A DNA stretch of 64,000 nucleotides, taken from Calidifontibacter indicus (lineage in GTDB: Bacteria; Actinomycetota; Actinomycetes; Actinomycetales; Dermatophilaceae). Shown here piece by piece: positions 8,514 through 19,801 of this stretch (positions are counted from its first letter, which is position 1; the number at the start of each line of letters is the position of its first letter). The translations under genes and the position numbers were made by a program. The stretch covers positions 3,100,001 to 3,164,000 of the forward strand of contig NZ_QTUA01000001.1 in the NCBI RefSeq assembly GCF_003386865.1. The letters run 5' to 3'. The notes beneath the pieces are model-generated. The model saw only the letters and a program-made list of their open reading frames with translations, ran no database searches and had not been told where the DNA came from.

Positions 8514-11500
8514 ATGACTGTCGAGCCCCATCCGTCGCCTCATCCGTCACCCCGGTCACCGGCCCGCACCCAGATCGCAGTCACCCTGGTCGGCACGCTC
8601 GACGGGCGTGGGCGGCGCGTGCGGATCTCCGCTCCGAGCGGGCTGCGCTGGGCGGCCGCACGCGAAGCCATCGAGGCGGCCGGCCACTGCGTGCCCGACC
8701 CCGCGTGGATCGGTGCGGACCGGCTGGACGACGACACCCGGCTCGGTGACATCCCCAACGGTGCGGTGATCGCACCCGACGCCTCGGCCGGGTCGGCGTC
8801 CGACCTGCTGCGACTGGAATGCACCAACGGCCCGGCGGTCGGACGTGGCCATCGACTCGGGCAGCGCGCGGTGACGGTCGGTCGCAGCGACCGCGCGAGC
8901 CTGCGACTGGACGACCCGGACGCATCCCGGGTGCACTGCCGCGTCGATCTCGTCGCCGGGCGTGTCACCGTCACCGACCTGGGGTCGACGAACGGCACAC
9001 ACGTCGACGGTGTCGCGGCCGGCGAAGGCACCGAACTTCGCGCGGGCGGTGAACTGCGGGTCGGGAACTCGACCCTGGCGCTCGCCGCGCCGAGCGGGAA
9101 GCCTCCGAAGGTCGAGAACGGTTGGATCGGCGTCCGCCGAACCCCGACCCGCACGACCGCGCCGCCCACCGTGCGCCTCACCGCACCCAACCCGCCACGC
9201 GAGCGCGAACGACGGGTGCTGCCGTGGCTGGTGGTTCTCGCGCCGCTGGTCATCGGCGTCGGCCTCGCCTGGTGGATGCGGACGATGATGTTCCTCGCCT
9301 TCGCGCTGTTCAGCCCGGTGCTGATGCTCGCCCAACACGTCGCGGACAAGCGCGAGGGCAAGACCTCGCGCCGCCGAGAACTCGCCGACCACGCCGCGGC
9401 GGTCACCCGGCACGAGGCCCGCGTGGCCGCCGTCCTGGCCTCGGAGCGGTACCTGCGCGAACGGGCGGCCCCGCCGCTCATCGACGCCGTCCGCAGCATC
9501 CGGGCGGTCGACGCACGCCTGTGGCACCGCCATCCCGACGACCACGGTTTCCTGCACTGGCGACTCGGCCGCGGCACGATCGCCTCCGAACTCACCGTGA
9601 CCGACAGCGACGGCGAACAGACCCGGCCCGAGCTTGCCGACGCACCGGTCGTGGTCGATCTCGGCGCCGACCGCCTCGTCGGGGTGATCGCACGGCGGGA
9701 GTTGCAGACCGCATTGCTGTCGAGTCTGCTGCTGCAGGTCGGCGCCTGGCACTCGCCGCGCCACCTCCGCCTGGCGATCATCAGCAAGGCCCCGTTGCCG
9801 AACGCCGCCGACCTGTCGTGGCTGCCCCATCTCGGCGCCGACGGGCCGCAGCCCACCCTCTTCGATCTCGAGCACCCCGACCCGTTGGTCGACTTCCTGC
9901 GCAGCCAGATGCACGACCGCGACGAAGGTGATCGTCCGCCGAGCCTTCTCGTGGTGCTGCTCGACGGCGAATTCACCTCCGTCGCAGCCGAACTCAGCGA
10001 GATCGTCATGAACCCGCGGCGGTACTCGGCCACTGTCGTCACTTTCGCGCATGCCGACTCGCACGTGCCCGACCGTGCTCATCCGATGCTCCGCGGCACC
10101 TCGACGACCCGCCTCGTCGTCGATGGCGCGCAACCGACGCAGTGCGTGCCCGACCTGCCCGAGCCAGACCTCCTGCCCGGCCTCGCGCGCCGGCTCGCAC
10201 CCCTGCGCGACGCCGTCAGCACCGGTGGTGGAGGCACGCCGCCGCCGGCCATCGGGTTGGCGGAGGCATGGGCCCCCGCCACCGGTGCGCCCCTGCTCGA
10301 TCTCGACGCAACCGAGCGACGATGGTCGCAAGAGGCACGGCCGAATCCGCGCGCCGTGCTCGGCAGCAGCGCCGCCGGGCCGGTGACGGTCGATCTCACG
10401 GTCGACGGCCCGCACGCCCTGATCGCCGGCACCACCGGAGCCGGGAAGTCCGAACTGCTGCAGACGCTGATCACCTCGCTCGCGGCGGTGAACCGGCCCG
10501 ACGCACTCAACTTCGTGCTGATCGACTACAAGGGCGGGGCGGCATTCCGGGAGTGCGCGCGGTTGCCACACACCGTCGGCCTGGTCACCGACCTCGACGG
10601 CCATCTGACCCAGCGCGCGCTCACCTCGCTCGGCGCCGAGATCCACCGGCGCGAACGGTTGCTGGTGGCCGCCGGGGCGGGCGACCTCGACGACTACCAC
10701 CGTGATCCGACTCGCCCGACAATTCCCCGGCTCGTACTTGTCATCGACGAATTTCGCGTGCTGGCAGAGGAATTGCCCGACTTCGTCGACGGACTCGTGC
10801 GGCTGGCGACGGTCGGGCGCTCGCTCGGTGTGCACCTGGTGCTGGCCACCCAACGTCCGGCAGGTGTGGTGTCGGCCGACATCCGCGCGAACGTCAACCT
10901 GCGCATCGCGCTGCGGGTGCGCGACGACGGCGACTCCCAGGACGTCATCGAGACCTCCGAGGCTGCCCGGTTGTCCGCCACCGTGCCCGGACGCGCGTAC
11001 CTGCGCTGCGGCGGCGGTGAACCGTTGCTGTTCCAGAGTGCACGGGTGACCGTGCCCCCGTTGCGCCCCGACGCTGTGCTCGTCTCGACACCGCACGACG
11101 CGCTCGGGCTCGAAGCGGAACCCGGTGCGTCCACCCTGGAACGGTTCGTCGAGGTTGCCGCCGAGGTGGCCACCCGGTTGAGCATGCAGCCGTCGCAGGC
11201 GCCCTGGCTGCCGCCCCTGCCCGACACCGTCAGCATGGCCGACCTCGGCGAGCCGTCGATCACGGTGACCGGTGAAACCGGCTCCGGCTACCGGTTCGCC
11301 CTTGCCGACCGCCCGTTGCGGCAGGACCGACCCGCCCTTTCCTGGTCGCCGCAGACCGACCAACACCTGGCGATCGTCGGCGGTCCACGCGGCGGACGCA
11401 CCACCGCCGTCCGCGCCCTGCTGGCAGCCGCGCTCGACGACGACCGGGTGCACGCCTATGTGCTCGATCTCGGCCGGTCGCTCACCGACCTGGCCGATCA

Positions 11501-12629
11501 TCCGGCGGTGGGCGCCGTCGTCGGGCCGGACGAACCGAGCCGGGTCGAGCGGGTGCTCGACCGGCTCGCCGACGAGGTCGCGGCCCGGCGCCGCTCCCCT
11601 GACATCACCCGGCCGCGGATCCTCTTGGTGATCGACGGGTGGGACGTGCTCGACGAACTCGCCGACGACACAGCGATGTTCCGCCTGCTCGACCTGGTCA
11701 CCTCGGTGCTTCGCGACGGTCCGGCGGCCGACGTCCATGTGGTCGCCACCGGCGGACGCGGGCTGTTGACCAGCCGTTCGCTGCCGATGTTCCGCTCCCA
11801 GATCGCGCTGTCGATGCCGGACCGCGACGACCTGGCCGCGATGGGTGTGCCGCGTCAGGCGATCCCGGTGCGGATGCCAGCCGGACGCGCGGTCACGGCT
11901 CCCGGAGGGATGGAACTGCAGATCGTCCTGCCGGGTGCTCTACCCGATCGTGAGCCCTGTGCACCGGTCGATCGCATCGCCGCCGTGCCGCTCGTCGTGC
12001 GAGGCGTCGCTGCACGCCCCGACCTGATCGCGATCGGTGCGTCGGCCGAGGGGCCGGCCGGGGTTGCGCTGGGCCGACGCGGCGAAGCGCTCGGGCTCAT
12101 CGCCGGCCCGCCACGCAGCGGGCGCACCTCGGCACTACTCGCGATCGCGGCGGCGCTCGCCGAACGACCCGTCTGTTGGGTGTCGCCCGATGCGTCGGTG
12201 TGCCTCCCGTCCGGGCTGTTCCGTGCCGGCTCCACCGCCGAAACCGCTGCTTGGCTGGCCGCGAAACCAGCCGGGGTGGTGCTCGTCGACGACGCGTCCG
12301 GTCTGCTCGACACCGATCTGGAAGACCTCCTGGTCGACTTCGCCGCACGGGCCTCGACGTCGGGTGCCGTGGTCTTCGCCGCCGGTGATCCCGGTGACCT
12401 CGCCGCCACGTACCGCGGCCTTGTCGGCGAACTGCGTCGGCGCGGCACCGGGCTGTTGCTGACACCCAACCGCACGGACGGCGAACTCTTCGGGGTGCGC
12501 TGCCCGAAGCTCGATCGCCCGCGCCCGGGCAACGGCTACCTGGTGCAGCGCGGTGAACTCACCGAGGTGCAGGTCGCGCTGGTCGACGACCCCGTCCGCC
12601 CCGACGAGCCCGACCAGCGGGTCGCCTGA
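8514..12629 (+). CDS. FHA-domain FtsK/SpoIIIE-type ATPase, EssC/EccC-like
   Basis: A 1371-residue protein. The N-terminal part has a ubiquitin-like/FHA arrangement: an FHA domain around residues 105-190 (GRSDRASLRL, SRVHCRV and GSTNGTHVDG are the phosphothreonine-binding elements). Two adjacent helices follow at about 233-275. Then come three FtsK-like modules: module 1 intact (Walker A GTTGAGKSE near 640, Walker B LVLVIDEF near 740), and modules 2 and 3 with altered P-loops (GGPRGGRTT near 957, GPPRSGRTS near 1197). This is the layout of type VII secretion motors EssC/EccC. The ATG at 8514 is chosen because the frame upstream lies antisense to tadA. No WXG100, EccB/D or MycP gene is nearby, so it is an orphan. 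DNA-translocation or effector export are both possible. Confidence 0.85.
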   Translation: MTVEPHPSPHPSPRSPARTQIAVTLVGTLDGRGRRVRISAPSGLRWAAAREAIEAAGHCVPDPAWIGADRLDDDTRLGDIPNGAVIAPDASAGSASDLLRLECTNGPAVGRGHRLGQRAVTVGRSDRASLRLDDPDASRVHCRVDLVAGRVTVTDLGSTNGTHVDGVAAGEGTELRAGGELRVGNSTLALAAPSGKPPKVENGWIGVRRTPTRTTAPPTVRLTAPNPPRERERRVLPWLVVLAPLVIGVGLAWWMRTMMFLAFALFSPVLMLAQHVADKREGKTSRRRELADHAAAVTRHEARVAAVLASERYLRERAAPPLIDAVRSIRAVDARLWHRHPDDHGFLHWRLGRGTIASELTVTDSDGEQTRPELADAPVVVDLGADRLVGVIARRELQTALLSSLLLQVGAWHSPRHLRLAIISKAPLPNAADLSWLPHLGADGPQPTLFDLEHPDPLVDFLRSQMHDRDEGDRPPSLLVVLLDGEFTSVAAELSEIVMNPRRYSATVVTFAHADSHVPDRAHPMLRGTSTTRLVVDGAQPTQCVPDLPEPDLLPGLARRLAPLRDAVSTGGGGTPPPAIGLAEAWAPATGAPLLDLDATERRWSQEARPNPRAVLGSSAAGPVTVDLTVDGPHALIAGTTGAGKSELLQTLITSLAAVNRPDALNFVLIDYKGGAAFRECARLPHTVGLVTDLDGHLTQRALTSLGAEIHRRERLLVAAGAGDLDDYHRDPTRPTIPRLVLVIDEFRVLAEELPDFVDGLVRLATVGRSLGVHLVLATQRPAGVVSADIRANVNLRIALRVRDDGDSQDVIETSEAARLSATVPGRAYLRCGGGEPLLFQSARVTVPPLRPDAVLVSTPHDALGLEAEPGASTLERFVEVAAEVATRLSMQPSQAPWLPPLPDTVSMADLGEPSITVTGETGSGYRFALADRPLRQDRPALSWSPQTDQHLAIVGGPRGGRTTAVRALLAAALDDDRVHAYVLDLGRSLTDLADHPAVGAVVGPDEPSRVERVLDRLADEVAARRRSPDITRPRILLVIDGWDVLDELADDTAMFRLLDLVTSVLRDGPAADVHVVATGGRGLLTSRSLPMFRSQIALSMPDRDDLAAMGVPRQAIPVRMPAGRAVTAPGGMELQIVLPGALPDREPCAPVDRIAAVPLVVRGVAARPDLIAIGASAEGPAGVALGRRGEALGLIAGPPRSGRTSALLAIAAALAERPVCWVSPDASVCLPSGLFRAGSTAETAAWLAAKPAGVVLVDDASGLLDTDLEDLLVDFAARASTSGAVVFAAGDPGDLAATYRGLVGELRRRGTGLLLTPNRTDGELFGVRCPKLDRPRPGNGYLVQRGELTEVQVALVDDPVRPDEPDQRVA

Positions 12630-12651
12630 ACCGGGACGTCCGGTTCAGGCG
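12623..12651 (+). terminator. Hairpin overlapping the stop codon of the FHA/FtsK-like gene
   Basis: CGCCTGAACCGG and CCGGTTCAGGCG form a perfect 12-bp stem with a 5-nt loop. The TGA stop of the preceding gene lies inside the left arm. There is no T-tract. It is the first of two hairpins in the convergent gap before fadH. Confidence 0.55.
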
Positions 12652-12781
12652 GCCGGTTGCTGGTCGACGTGCACAAGTCCGGCGATGAGCGCCGGCCGCT
12701 GGGTCGGCAGCCCGGCGAACGAGGAGTGAACTCCGCCGCCGCACAGGCAAACCCACGTCCAGCACTTCCACCACCCACCAG

Positions 12782-12842
12782 AATCCGCGCGAGTTTGTGG
12801 GGTTCGTCGCGTGCACGAACCCCACAAACTCACGCGGATTCC
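12782..12842. terminator. 27-bp inverted repeat between convergent genes
   Basis: Two 27-nt arms, beginning GAATCCGCGCGAGTTTGTGG and ending with its complement, pair with a single mismatch around a 7-nt loop (12809-12815). Flanking CCACC/GGTGG can extend the stem. It lies between the plus-strand FHA/FtsK-like gene and the minus-strand fadH gene, so it probably serves as a bidirectional terminator. The 130 bp between the two hairpins shows no gene. Confidence 0.55.
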
Positions 12843-12860
12843 GTAGGTGGGCGGTCTTCC

Positions 12861-15312
<2,452 letters not shown>

Positions 15313-15316
<4 letters not shown>

Positions 15317-15849
15317 CTGTTCTCCAAGGTTTCGATGATCTCGTTGCACCAGTCGATGCCGTTGCGCTCCAAGCGAATTCCTCCTCGAAGCGCGAGATAG
15401 GGGCCGATCTCTTCCTCGGCCAGCGCCGACGGATCGGGAAAGAACTTGCTCATGCTGAGGTCGTATCCGTCGAGCCGGGCTTGGTGATCGGCGCGGCGAG
15501 CGCGGACGGCGTCGAGCACGGTCACGCGGTCGAGCAGGTGCAGGGCGCGGATCTTGACCGCGAACTCGCTGCGCACCTGCTCCGGCGGGGTGGCGCGGGC
15601 CAGCCAGGCGATGAGTTCGCCGCGACCCGCTTCGGTGAGCGCGTAGACCTTCTTGTCCGGACGCGCGCCCTGGGCGATGTGCTCGGCGCTGGTCCAGCCG
15701 TCGGCCTCCATCCGGGCGAGCACCTTGTAGATCTGTTGGTGACTCGCCTTCCAGAAGCGGCCGATGGACGCATCGAACCGGCGGGCGAGGTCGTAGCCCG
15801 TCGCCGAACGTTCGGCGAGGGAGACCAGGATCGCGTGTTCGAGGGCCAC
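15313..15849 (-). CDS. PadR family transcriptional regulator
   Basis: A 178-residue repressor. The N-terminal winged helix (residues 1-85) has the PadR pattern LEHAILVSLAERSATGYDLARRF and HQQIYKVLARMEADGW; the C-terminal half is the Vir_act_alpha_C dimerisation helix region. It starts with GTG at 15849 and no Shine-Dalgarno is visible. A promoter TTGCAC-17-TACGTT places the transcription start close to the GTG, so a leaderless mRNA is likely. A palindrome covering the -35 suggests autoregulation. Genes downstream (SnoaL-like, fadH) are probably its targets. Confidence 0.9.
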
Positions 15850-15855
15850 GCCACG

Positions 15856-15895
15856 AACGTACTATGCACTTTGTTGCTGTGCAACTAGTTGCATA
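15856..15895 (-). promoter_or_regulatory. PadR operon promoter with palindromic operator
   Basis: On the minus strand TTGCAC (15884-15879) and TACGTT (15861-15856) are 17 nt apart. The 14-bp palindrome TGCAACTAGTTGCA (15880-15893) covers the -35, and an outer pair TATGCA/TGCATA (15863-15868 and 15890-15895) overlaps the region. PadR regulators bind such dyads, so this is a candidate autoregulatory operator. Confidence 0.6.
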
Positions 15896-15913
15896 AACAA
15901 TTCCTGCAGACAT

Positions 15914-15955
15914 GACGGACGCCCTCGGGACCCGAAGGTCCCGAGGGCGTCCGTC
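15914..15955 (-). terminator. Intrinsic-type hairpin after the stress-protein gene
   Basis: A perfect 19-bp stem (GACGGACGCCCTCGGGACC and complement) closed by a CGAA tetraloop, 15 bp downstream of the stop of the minus-strand gene ending at 15971. The stem is very GC-rich and lacks a long T-run on the exit side. Confidence 0.75.
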
Positions 15956-15970
15956 GACGTGCTGGGCGGC

Positions 15971-16747
15971 CTACTGGCCGTCGGTGCGCTCGCCGTAGCG
16001 CGGCGGCTCCTGCGGCTGCTGGTGCTGCGGGTACGTCTGGCCGGGCTGCTGCACCGGCACACCCTGGGTCGGCTGCTCACCGAAGTCCTGGCTCTGCTGG
16101 GCGGGCTGGCCCTGCTGCGGCTGGCCCTGCGGCGCGGCCGGGGCGGACGGGGCGTCGTCGCGGTACTGCCCGTACTGCGGGGTGCCGCGGTCACGCAGCG
16201 ACTCGCTGTACGTGCGCTGCTGCACCGGCGCCTGCGACTGCTCCTGCTGCACCGGGTGTCCGCTCATCTCGGCAAGCATTCCGCGCGCCCGGTCGAAGCT
16301 GCGGTGCTCGACGAGCACCTCGTACTTCGTGGCGACCACCTGCGAGACGGAGGTGAAGTCGCGGCGTCCGCGGGTGGCGGCGTAACCGATCGCGGCCCAG
16401 AAAGCACCGAAGAGCGCACCGATGAACACCGTCGAGATGATCATCGCCAGCACGCCGTTGCCGGTGGAGAACAGGCTGAAGATCAGACCCACGAAGGCAC
16501 CCATCCAGGCCCCGGACGCGAGGCCGCCGACGATCACTCGACCCCAGGTGAGGCGTCCGGTGATGCGTTCCATCTGCTTGAGGTCGGTGCCGACGATCAT
16601 GCACTCCTGCACCGGGAACTCGTGGTCGGACAGGTAGTCGACCGCGCGCTGCGCCTCGGCGTACTCGCTGAAGACGCCGAGCGACTTCGGATATTCGAGG
16701 TTGAGGACGGGAAGCTGCGGGTTCTGACGCATACCGGGCTGGCTCAT
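15971..16747 (-). CDS. General stress protein 17M-like membrane protein with Gln/Pro-rich tail
   Basis: A 258-residue protein. Residues about 10-60 resemble the YflT/GSP17M domain (VFSEYAEAQRAVDYLSDHEF, then VGTDLKQMERITGRLTWGR). Two Gly-rich hydrophobic helices follow (about 75-130), then a low-complexity Gln, Pro and Ala-rich tail of about 90 residues. The start ATG at 16747 begins MSQPGMRQNPQLPVLN; the upstream open frame is not coding-like. Function is unknown; family members are associated with general stress in Firmicutes and actinobacteria. It is divergent from the transglutaminase gene and monocistronic, with a strong terminator. Confidence 0.82.
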   Translation of the reverse strand: MSQPGMRQNPQLPVLNLEYPKSLGVFSEYAEAQRAVDYLSDHEFPVQECMIVGTDLKQMERITGRLTWGRVIVGGLASGAWMGAFVGLIFSLFSTGNGVLAMIISTVFIGALFGAFWAAIGYAATRGRRDFTSVSQVVATKYEVLVEHRSFDRARGMLAEMSGHPVQQEQSQAPVQQRTYSESLRDRGTPQYGQYRDDAPSAPAAPQGQPQQGQPAQQSQDFGEQPTQGVPVQQPGQTYPQHQQPQEPPRYGERTDGQ

Positions 16748-16841
16748 GTGCCCATTGTCCCATCCACTACGGCCGATCCGCCCCACCACACCCGCCTAGA
16801 GTGGACGGGTCCCACACGCACCGATTGCCCACAGGAGCGCA

Positions 16842-17669
16842 GTGTCCAACGACGTGCCCACCCGCACCCTCGATCTCGGGTGCACCTTCCGGTACTCCTC
16901 GCTCGCGCCGACCGCCGCGGTGTTCCAGGTGGCCGGCCAGGAATCGCCGACCGCGAAGATCCTCCAGGAGTCGTGGGAGGTGACCGGCGACCTGCCGATG
17001 CACCACTACCGCGACCTCTACGACAACCCGTGCACCCGCCTCGTGCTCCCCGTCGGCGTCACGACGCTCACCTACTCGGCGCGCGCCACCGTGCCCGACG
17101 CGTTCGACAGTTGGGACGAGAGCGCCGCCGAAATCGCGCCCACCGAACTGCCCGACGAGGTGCTCGTCTACACGCTCGCCAGCCGTTACTGCGAGTCGGA
17201 CGTGCTGGCCGGCCAGGCCTGGAAGAAGTTCGGCCACCTCGACCCCGGCTACCACCGGGTGCAGGCCGTCAACACCTTCGTCAACGAGTGGCTCACCTAC
17301 CTCACCGGTTCGACGACCAGCACCGTCACCGCGATGGACGCTTTCGCCACCGGACGCGGCGTGTGCCGCGACTTCGCGCACCTGATGATCACGTTCTGCC
17401 GGGCACTCAATATCCCCGCCCGCTACGTGCACGGTTACATCACCGACATGGACGTGCCCTCCCCCGGCACCCCGATGGACTTCCACGCGTGGACGCAGAT
17501 CTGGCTCGGCGACCGCTGGTGGGACTTCGACCCGCGCTGGAACTCCCCGCGCAAGGGCCGCGTGATCATCGGCACGGGGCGCGACGCCGCCGACGTGGCG
17601 ATGGTGACCACGTACGGCGCGCCGTGGCTGCAACTCATGACCGTGACCGCGCAGGAGGCCGTCGAATGA
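16842..17669 (+). CDS. Transglutaminase-like family protein
   Basis: A 275-residue protein with an N-terminal bacterial transglutaminase-like beta domain (residues 1-110) and a transglutaminase core. The catalytic triad can be read: Cys near 174 in GVCRDFAHLM, His near 213 in MDFHAWTQIW and Asp near 228 in WDFDPRW. The start is GTG at 16842 with AGGAG six bases upstream. These proteins are cytoplasmic papain-like enzymes, probably proteases or amidases; the substrate is unknown. It overlaps the following SDR gene by 4 bp (ATGA), so the two are one operon. Confidence 0.88.
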   Translation: MSNDVPTRTLDLGCTFRYSSLAPTAAVFQVAGQESPTAKILQESWEVTGDLPMHHYRDLYDNPCTRLVLPVGVTTLTYSARATVPDAFDSWDESAAEIAPTELPDEVLVYTLASRYCESDVLAGQAWKKFGHLDPGYHRVQAVNTFVNEWLTYLTGSTTSTVTAMDAFATGRGVCRDFAHLMITFCRALNIPARYVHGYITDMDVPSPGTPMDFHAWTQIWLGDRWWDFDPRWNSPRKGRVIIGTGRDAADVAMVTTYGAPWLQLMTVTAQEAVE

Positions 17670-18376
17670 GCCGCCCGATCGTTCTCGTCACCGGGGGCAC
17701 CCGCGGCATCGGCGCCGCCATCTGCGATGCGCTCGCCCCCGACCACCACCTCGTGATCGGTGGGCGCGACCGCGCCGCAGTCGAATCGGCGTGTGAACGT
17801 TACGAATCGGCCCAGCCGTTCGTGTGCGATGTGGCCGACGGCGACGCGATGGAGCAGGCCGTGGCCGACCTCGGCCTCGACCGGCTCGACGGACTCGTGC
17901 ACTCGGCCGGCGTCTCCGGTGGCTGGCGCACCGAGGAGTCGAACCGCCAGGTGTGGCGAAACATCTTGGAGATCAACGTGATTGCCGTCTCCGAGCTGAC
18001 CCGACTCACCCTCGAAGCACTGCGCGCCGCCGAGGGCACGATCGTCACGATCAACTCGGGCTCGGGCCTGCGCGCGAGCGGTGCGGGCGGCCACTACCCG
18101 GCGTCGAAGTTCGCGCTCACCGCCCTCACGGACGTGCTGCGCGAGGAACTGCGCCCCGACGGCATCCGGGTGTGCTCGGTGCACCCCGGACGCGTGAACA
18201 CCGAGATGCAGCGCGACCTCGTCGCGTCCGAACACCGGACGTACGACCCGCTGGAGTTCCTGCGTCCGGAGTCGGTGGCGACGGCGGTGCGCACTGCGCT
18301 CACCGCCACCCCCGACGCGACCTACGAGACCATCTCGATCCGTCCCGGCCCGGCGGCGACGAACCGGCGCAGCTGA
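17666..18376 (+). CDS. SDR family oxidoreductase
   Basis: A 236-residue classical short-chain dehydrogenase/reductase. The cofactor-binding TGGTRGIG is at residues 9-16, the catalytic Ser near 131 (INSGSG) and YPASK near 144-148. The NAG-type motif appears as HSAGVSG. ATG at 17666 overlaps the transglutaminase stop. It is an NAD(P)H-dependent alcohol or ketone oxidoreductase; its substrate cannot be inferred. Confidence 0.9.
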   Translation: MSRPIVLVTGGTRGIGAAICDALAPDHHLVIGGRDRAAVESACERYESAQPFVCDVADGDAMEQAVADLGLDRLDGLVHSAGVSGGWRTEESNRQVWRNILEINVIAVSELTRLTLEALRAAEGTIVTINSGSGLRASGAGGHYPASKFALTALTDVLREELRPDGIRVCSVHPGRVNTEMQRDLVASEHRTYDPLEFLRPESVATAVRTALTATPDATYETISIRPGPAATNRRS

Positions 18377-18413
18377 CCGACGTCCGAAACTCGCGCTGTC
18401 AGTCTGGTCGCCG

Positions 18414-19718
18414 TCAGTCGGTCGCCATCGCGGCGACCGGCGCCGGCGCGATCTTGCGGTGCGGCCGCACGACGAGGGACAGCACCACCGCGATCGCACA
18501 CAGCACCGCCCCGGCCCACCAGGCGTAGGTGTAGGTGCCGAAGCTGTCGCGGATGACGCCGGCCCCCAGCGCGGCCATGGCCGCGCCGACCTGGTGCGAG
18601 GCGAACACCCAACCGAACACGATCGTGCCCTGCTCCCCGAAGATCTCCCGGCACAAGGTGGCGGTCGGCGGAACCGTTGCTACCCAGTCGAGTCCGTAGA
18701 TCACGACGAACAACACCATGCTCGGGTGCACGGTCGCGCTGAGCAGCAGTGGCAGCAGCATCAGGCTCACGCCGCGGAAGCCGTAGTAGAGCGCGAGCAG
18801 GATGCGCGGGTCGAACTTGTCGGTGAGCCAGCCCGAGGCGACGGTGCCGGCGATGTCGAAGATGCCGACGGCCGCCAACAGCCCGGCGGCGGTCGTCTGT
18901 GACATGCCGTGGTCGTGCGCCGACGGGATGAAGTGCACCCCGATGAGTCCGTTGGTCGTCGCACCGCAGATCGCGAAGGCGCCGGCGAGCGCCCAGAAAG
19001 CCTTGTGTCGAGCCGCGAAGGTGAGGCCGTTGACGGCGCGCCGGAACGCGCTGCCGGTGACGGTGGCCGGGGGCTCGTAGCCCTCGTGCGCGCCGTACGG
19101 CAGCACGCCGCGCTCGTGCGGGTGGTCGCGCATGACCACCCAGACGATCGGCACGACGATCAGCGCCACCCCGGCGATCACCAGCGATGCCTGGCGCCAT
19201 CCGGCGGTATCGGCGAGGTGGGCGACGAGCGGCAGCGTGATCAGCTGACCGGTCGCGGAGCCCGCCGTGAGCATCCCCATCACCAGGCCGCGGCGCTTGT
19301 GGAACCAGCGGGTCGCGATGGTGGCGGCGAAGACCAGCGCCATCGAGCCGGTGCCGAGACCGATGAGCACGCCCCAGAAGACGAGCAGTTGCCACGACGC
19401 CGTCATGAACACGCTGCCGCCCGCGCCGAGCGCCACCAGCGTGAGCGCAGCCGCGACCACCTGGCGGATGCCGAACCGGTCCATCAGCGCTGCCGCGAAC
19501 GGCGCGGTCAGGCCGAACAGGAGCAGGTTGATGCTCACCGCGAGCGACATGATGCTCGTCGACCAACCGAACTCTTCGTGCAACGGAACCATCAATGCGC
19601 CTGGGGCAGCGCGGAATCCGGCTGCACCGATGAGCGCAAGGAAGGCGACCGCGGCGACTGCCCACGCGGGATGGAAGCGCGGCGAGCGGACGGGTGCGGG
19701 TCCGGTGCTGGACGTCAT
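18414..19718 (-). CDS. MFS transporter
   Basis: A 434-residue major facilitator with 12 predicted helices and the intracellular loop motif between helices 2 and 3 (MDRFGIRQVV). The sequence type resembles monocarboxylate/oxalate-formate MFS members (for example TRWFHKRRGLVMGMLTAGSATGQ). It is divergent from an HxlR regulator 83 bp away, which probably controls it. The substrate is unknown. Confidence 0.9.
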   Translation of the reverse strand: MTSSTGPAPVRSPRFHPAWAVAAVAFLALIGAAGFRAAPGALMVPLHEEFGWSTSIMSLAVSINLLLFGLTAPFAAALMDRFGIRQVVAAALTLVALGAGGSVFMTASWQLLVFWGVLIGLGTGSMALVFAATIATRWFHKRRGLVMGMLTAGSATGQLITLPLVAHLADTAGWRQASLVIAGVALIVVPIVWVVMRDHPHERGVLPYGAHEGYEPPATVTGSAFRRAVNGLTFAARHKAFWALAGAFAICGATTNGLIGVHFIPSAHDHGMSQTTAAGLLAAVGIFDIAGTVASGWLTDKFDPRILLALYYGFRGVSLMLLPLLLSATVHPSMVLFVVIYGLDWVATVPPTATLCREIFGEQGTIVFGWVFASHQVGAAMAALGAGVIRDSFGTYTYAWWAGAVLCAIAVVLSLVVRPHRKIAPAPVAAMATD

Positions 19719-19725
19719 CTTCTAA

Positions 19726-19740
19726 CTTTCTTGAAGGAAG
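19726..19740. promoter_or_regulatory. Imperfect palindrome in the MFS/HxlR divergent region
   Basis: CTTTCTTGAAGGAAG matches its own reverse complement at 12 of 15 positions, and AGCTTG/CAAGCT form a wider dyad (19739-19744 and 19761-19766). Located 8 bp from the MFS start, it is a candidate HxlR operator. This is inferred from position only. Confidence 0.35.
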
Positions 19741-19801
19741 CTTGGCGGGTACGCTAGCAGCAAGCTCACGGCGCCGACAGGCGCGGTTGAAAGGTGGACG
19801 G

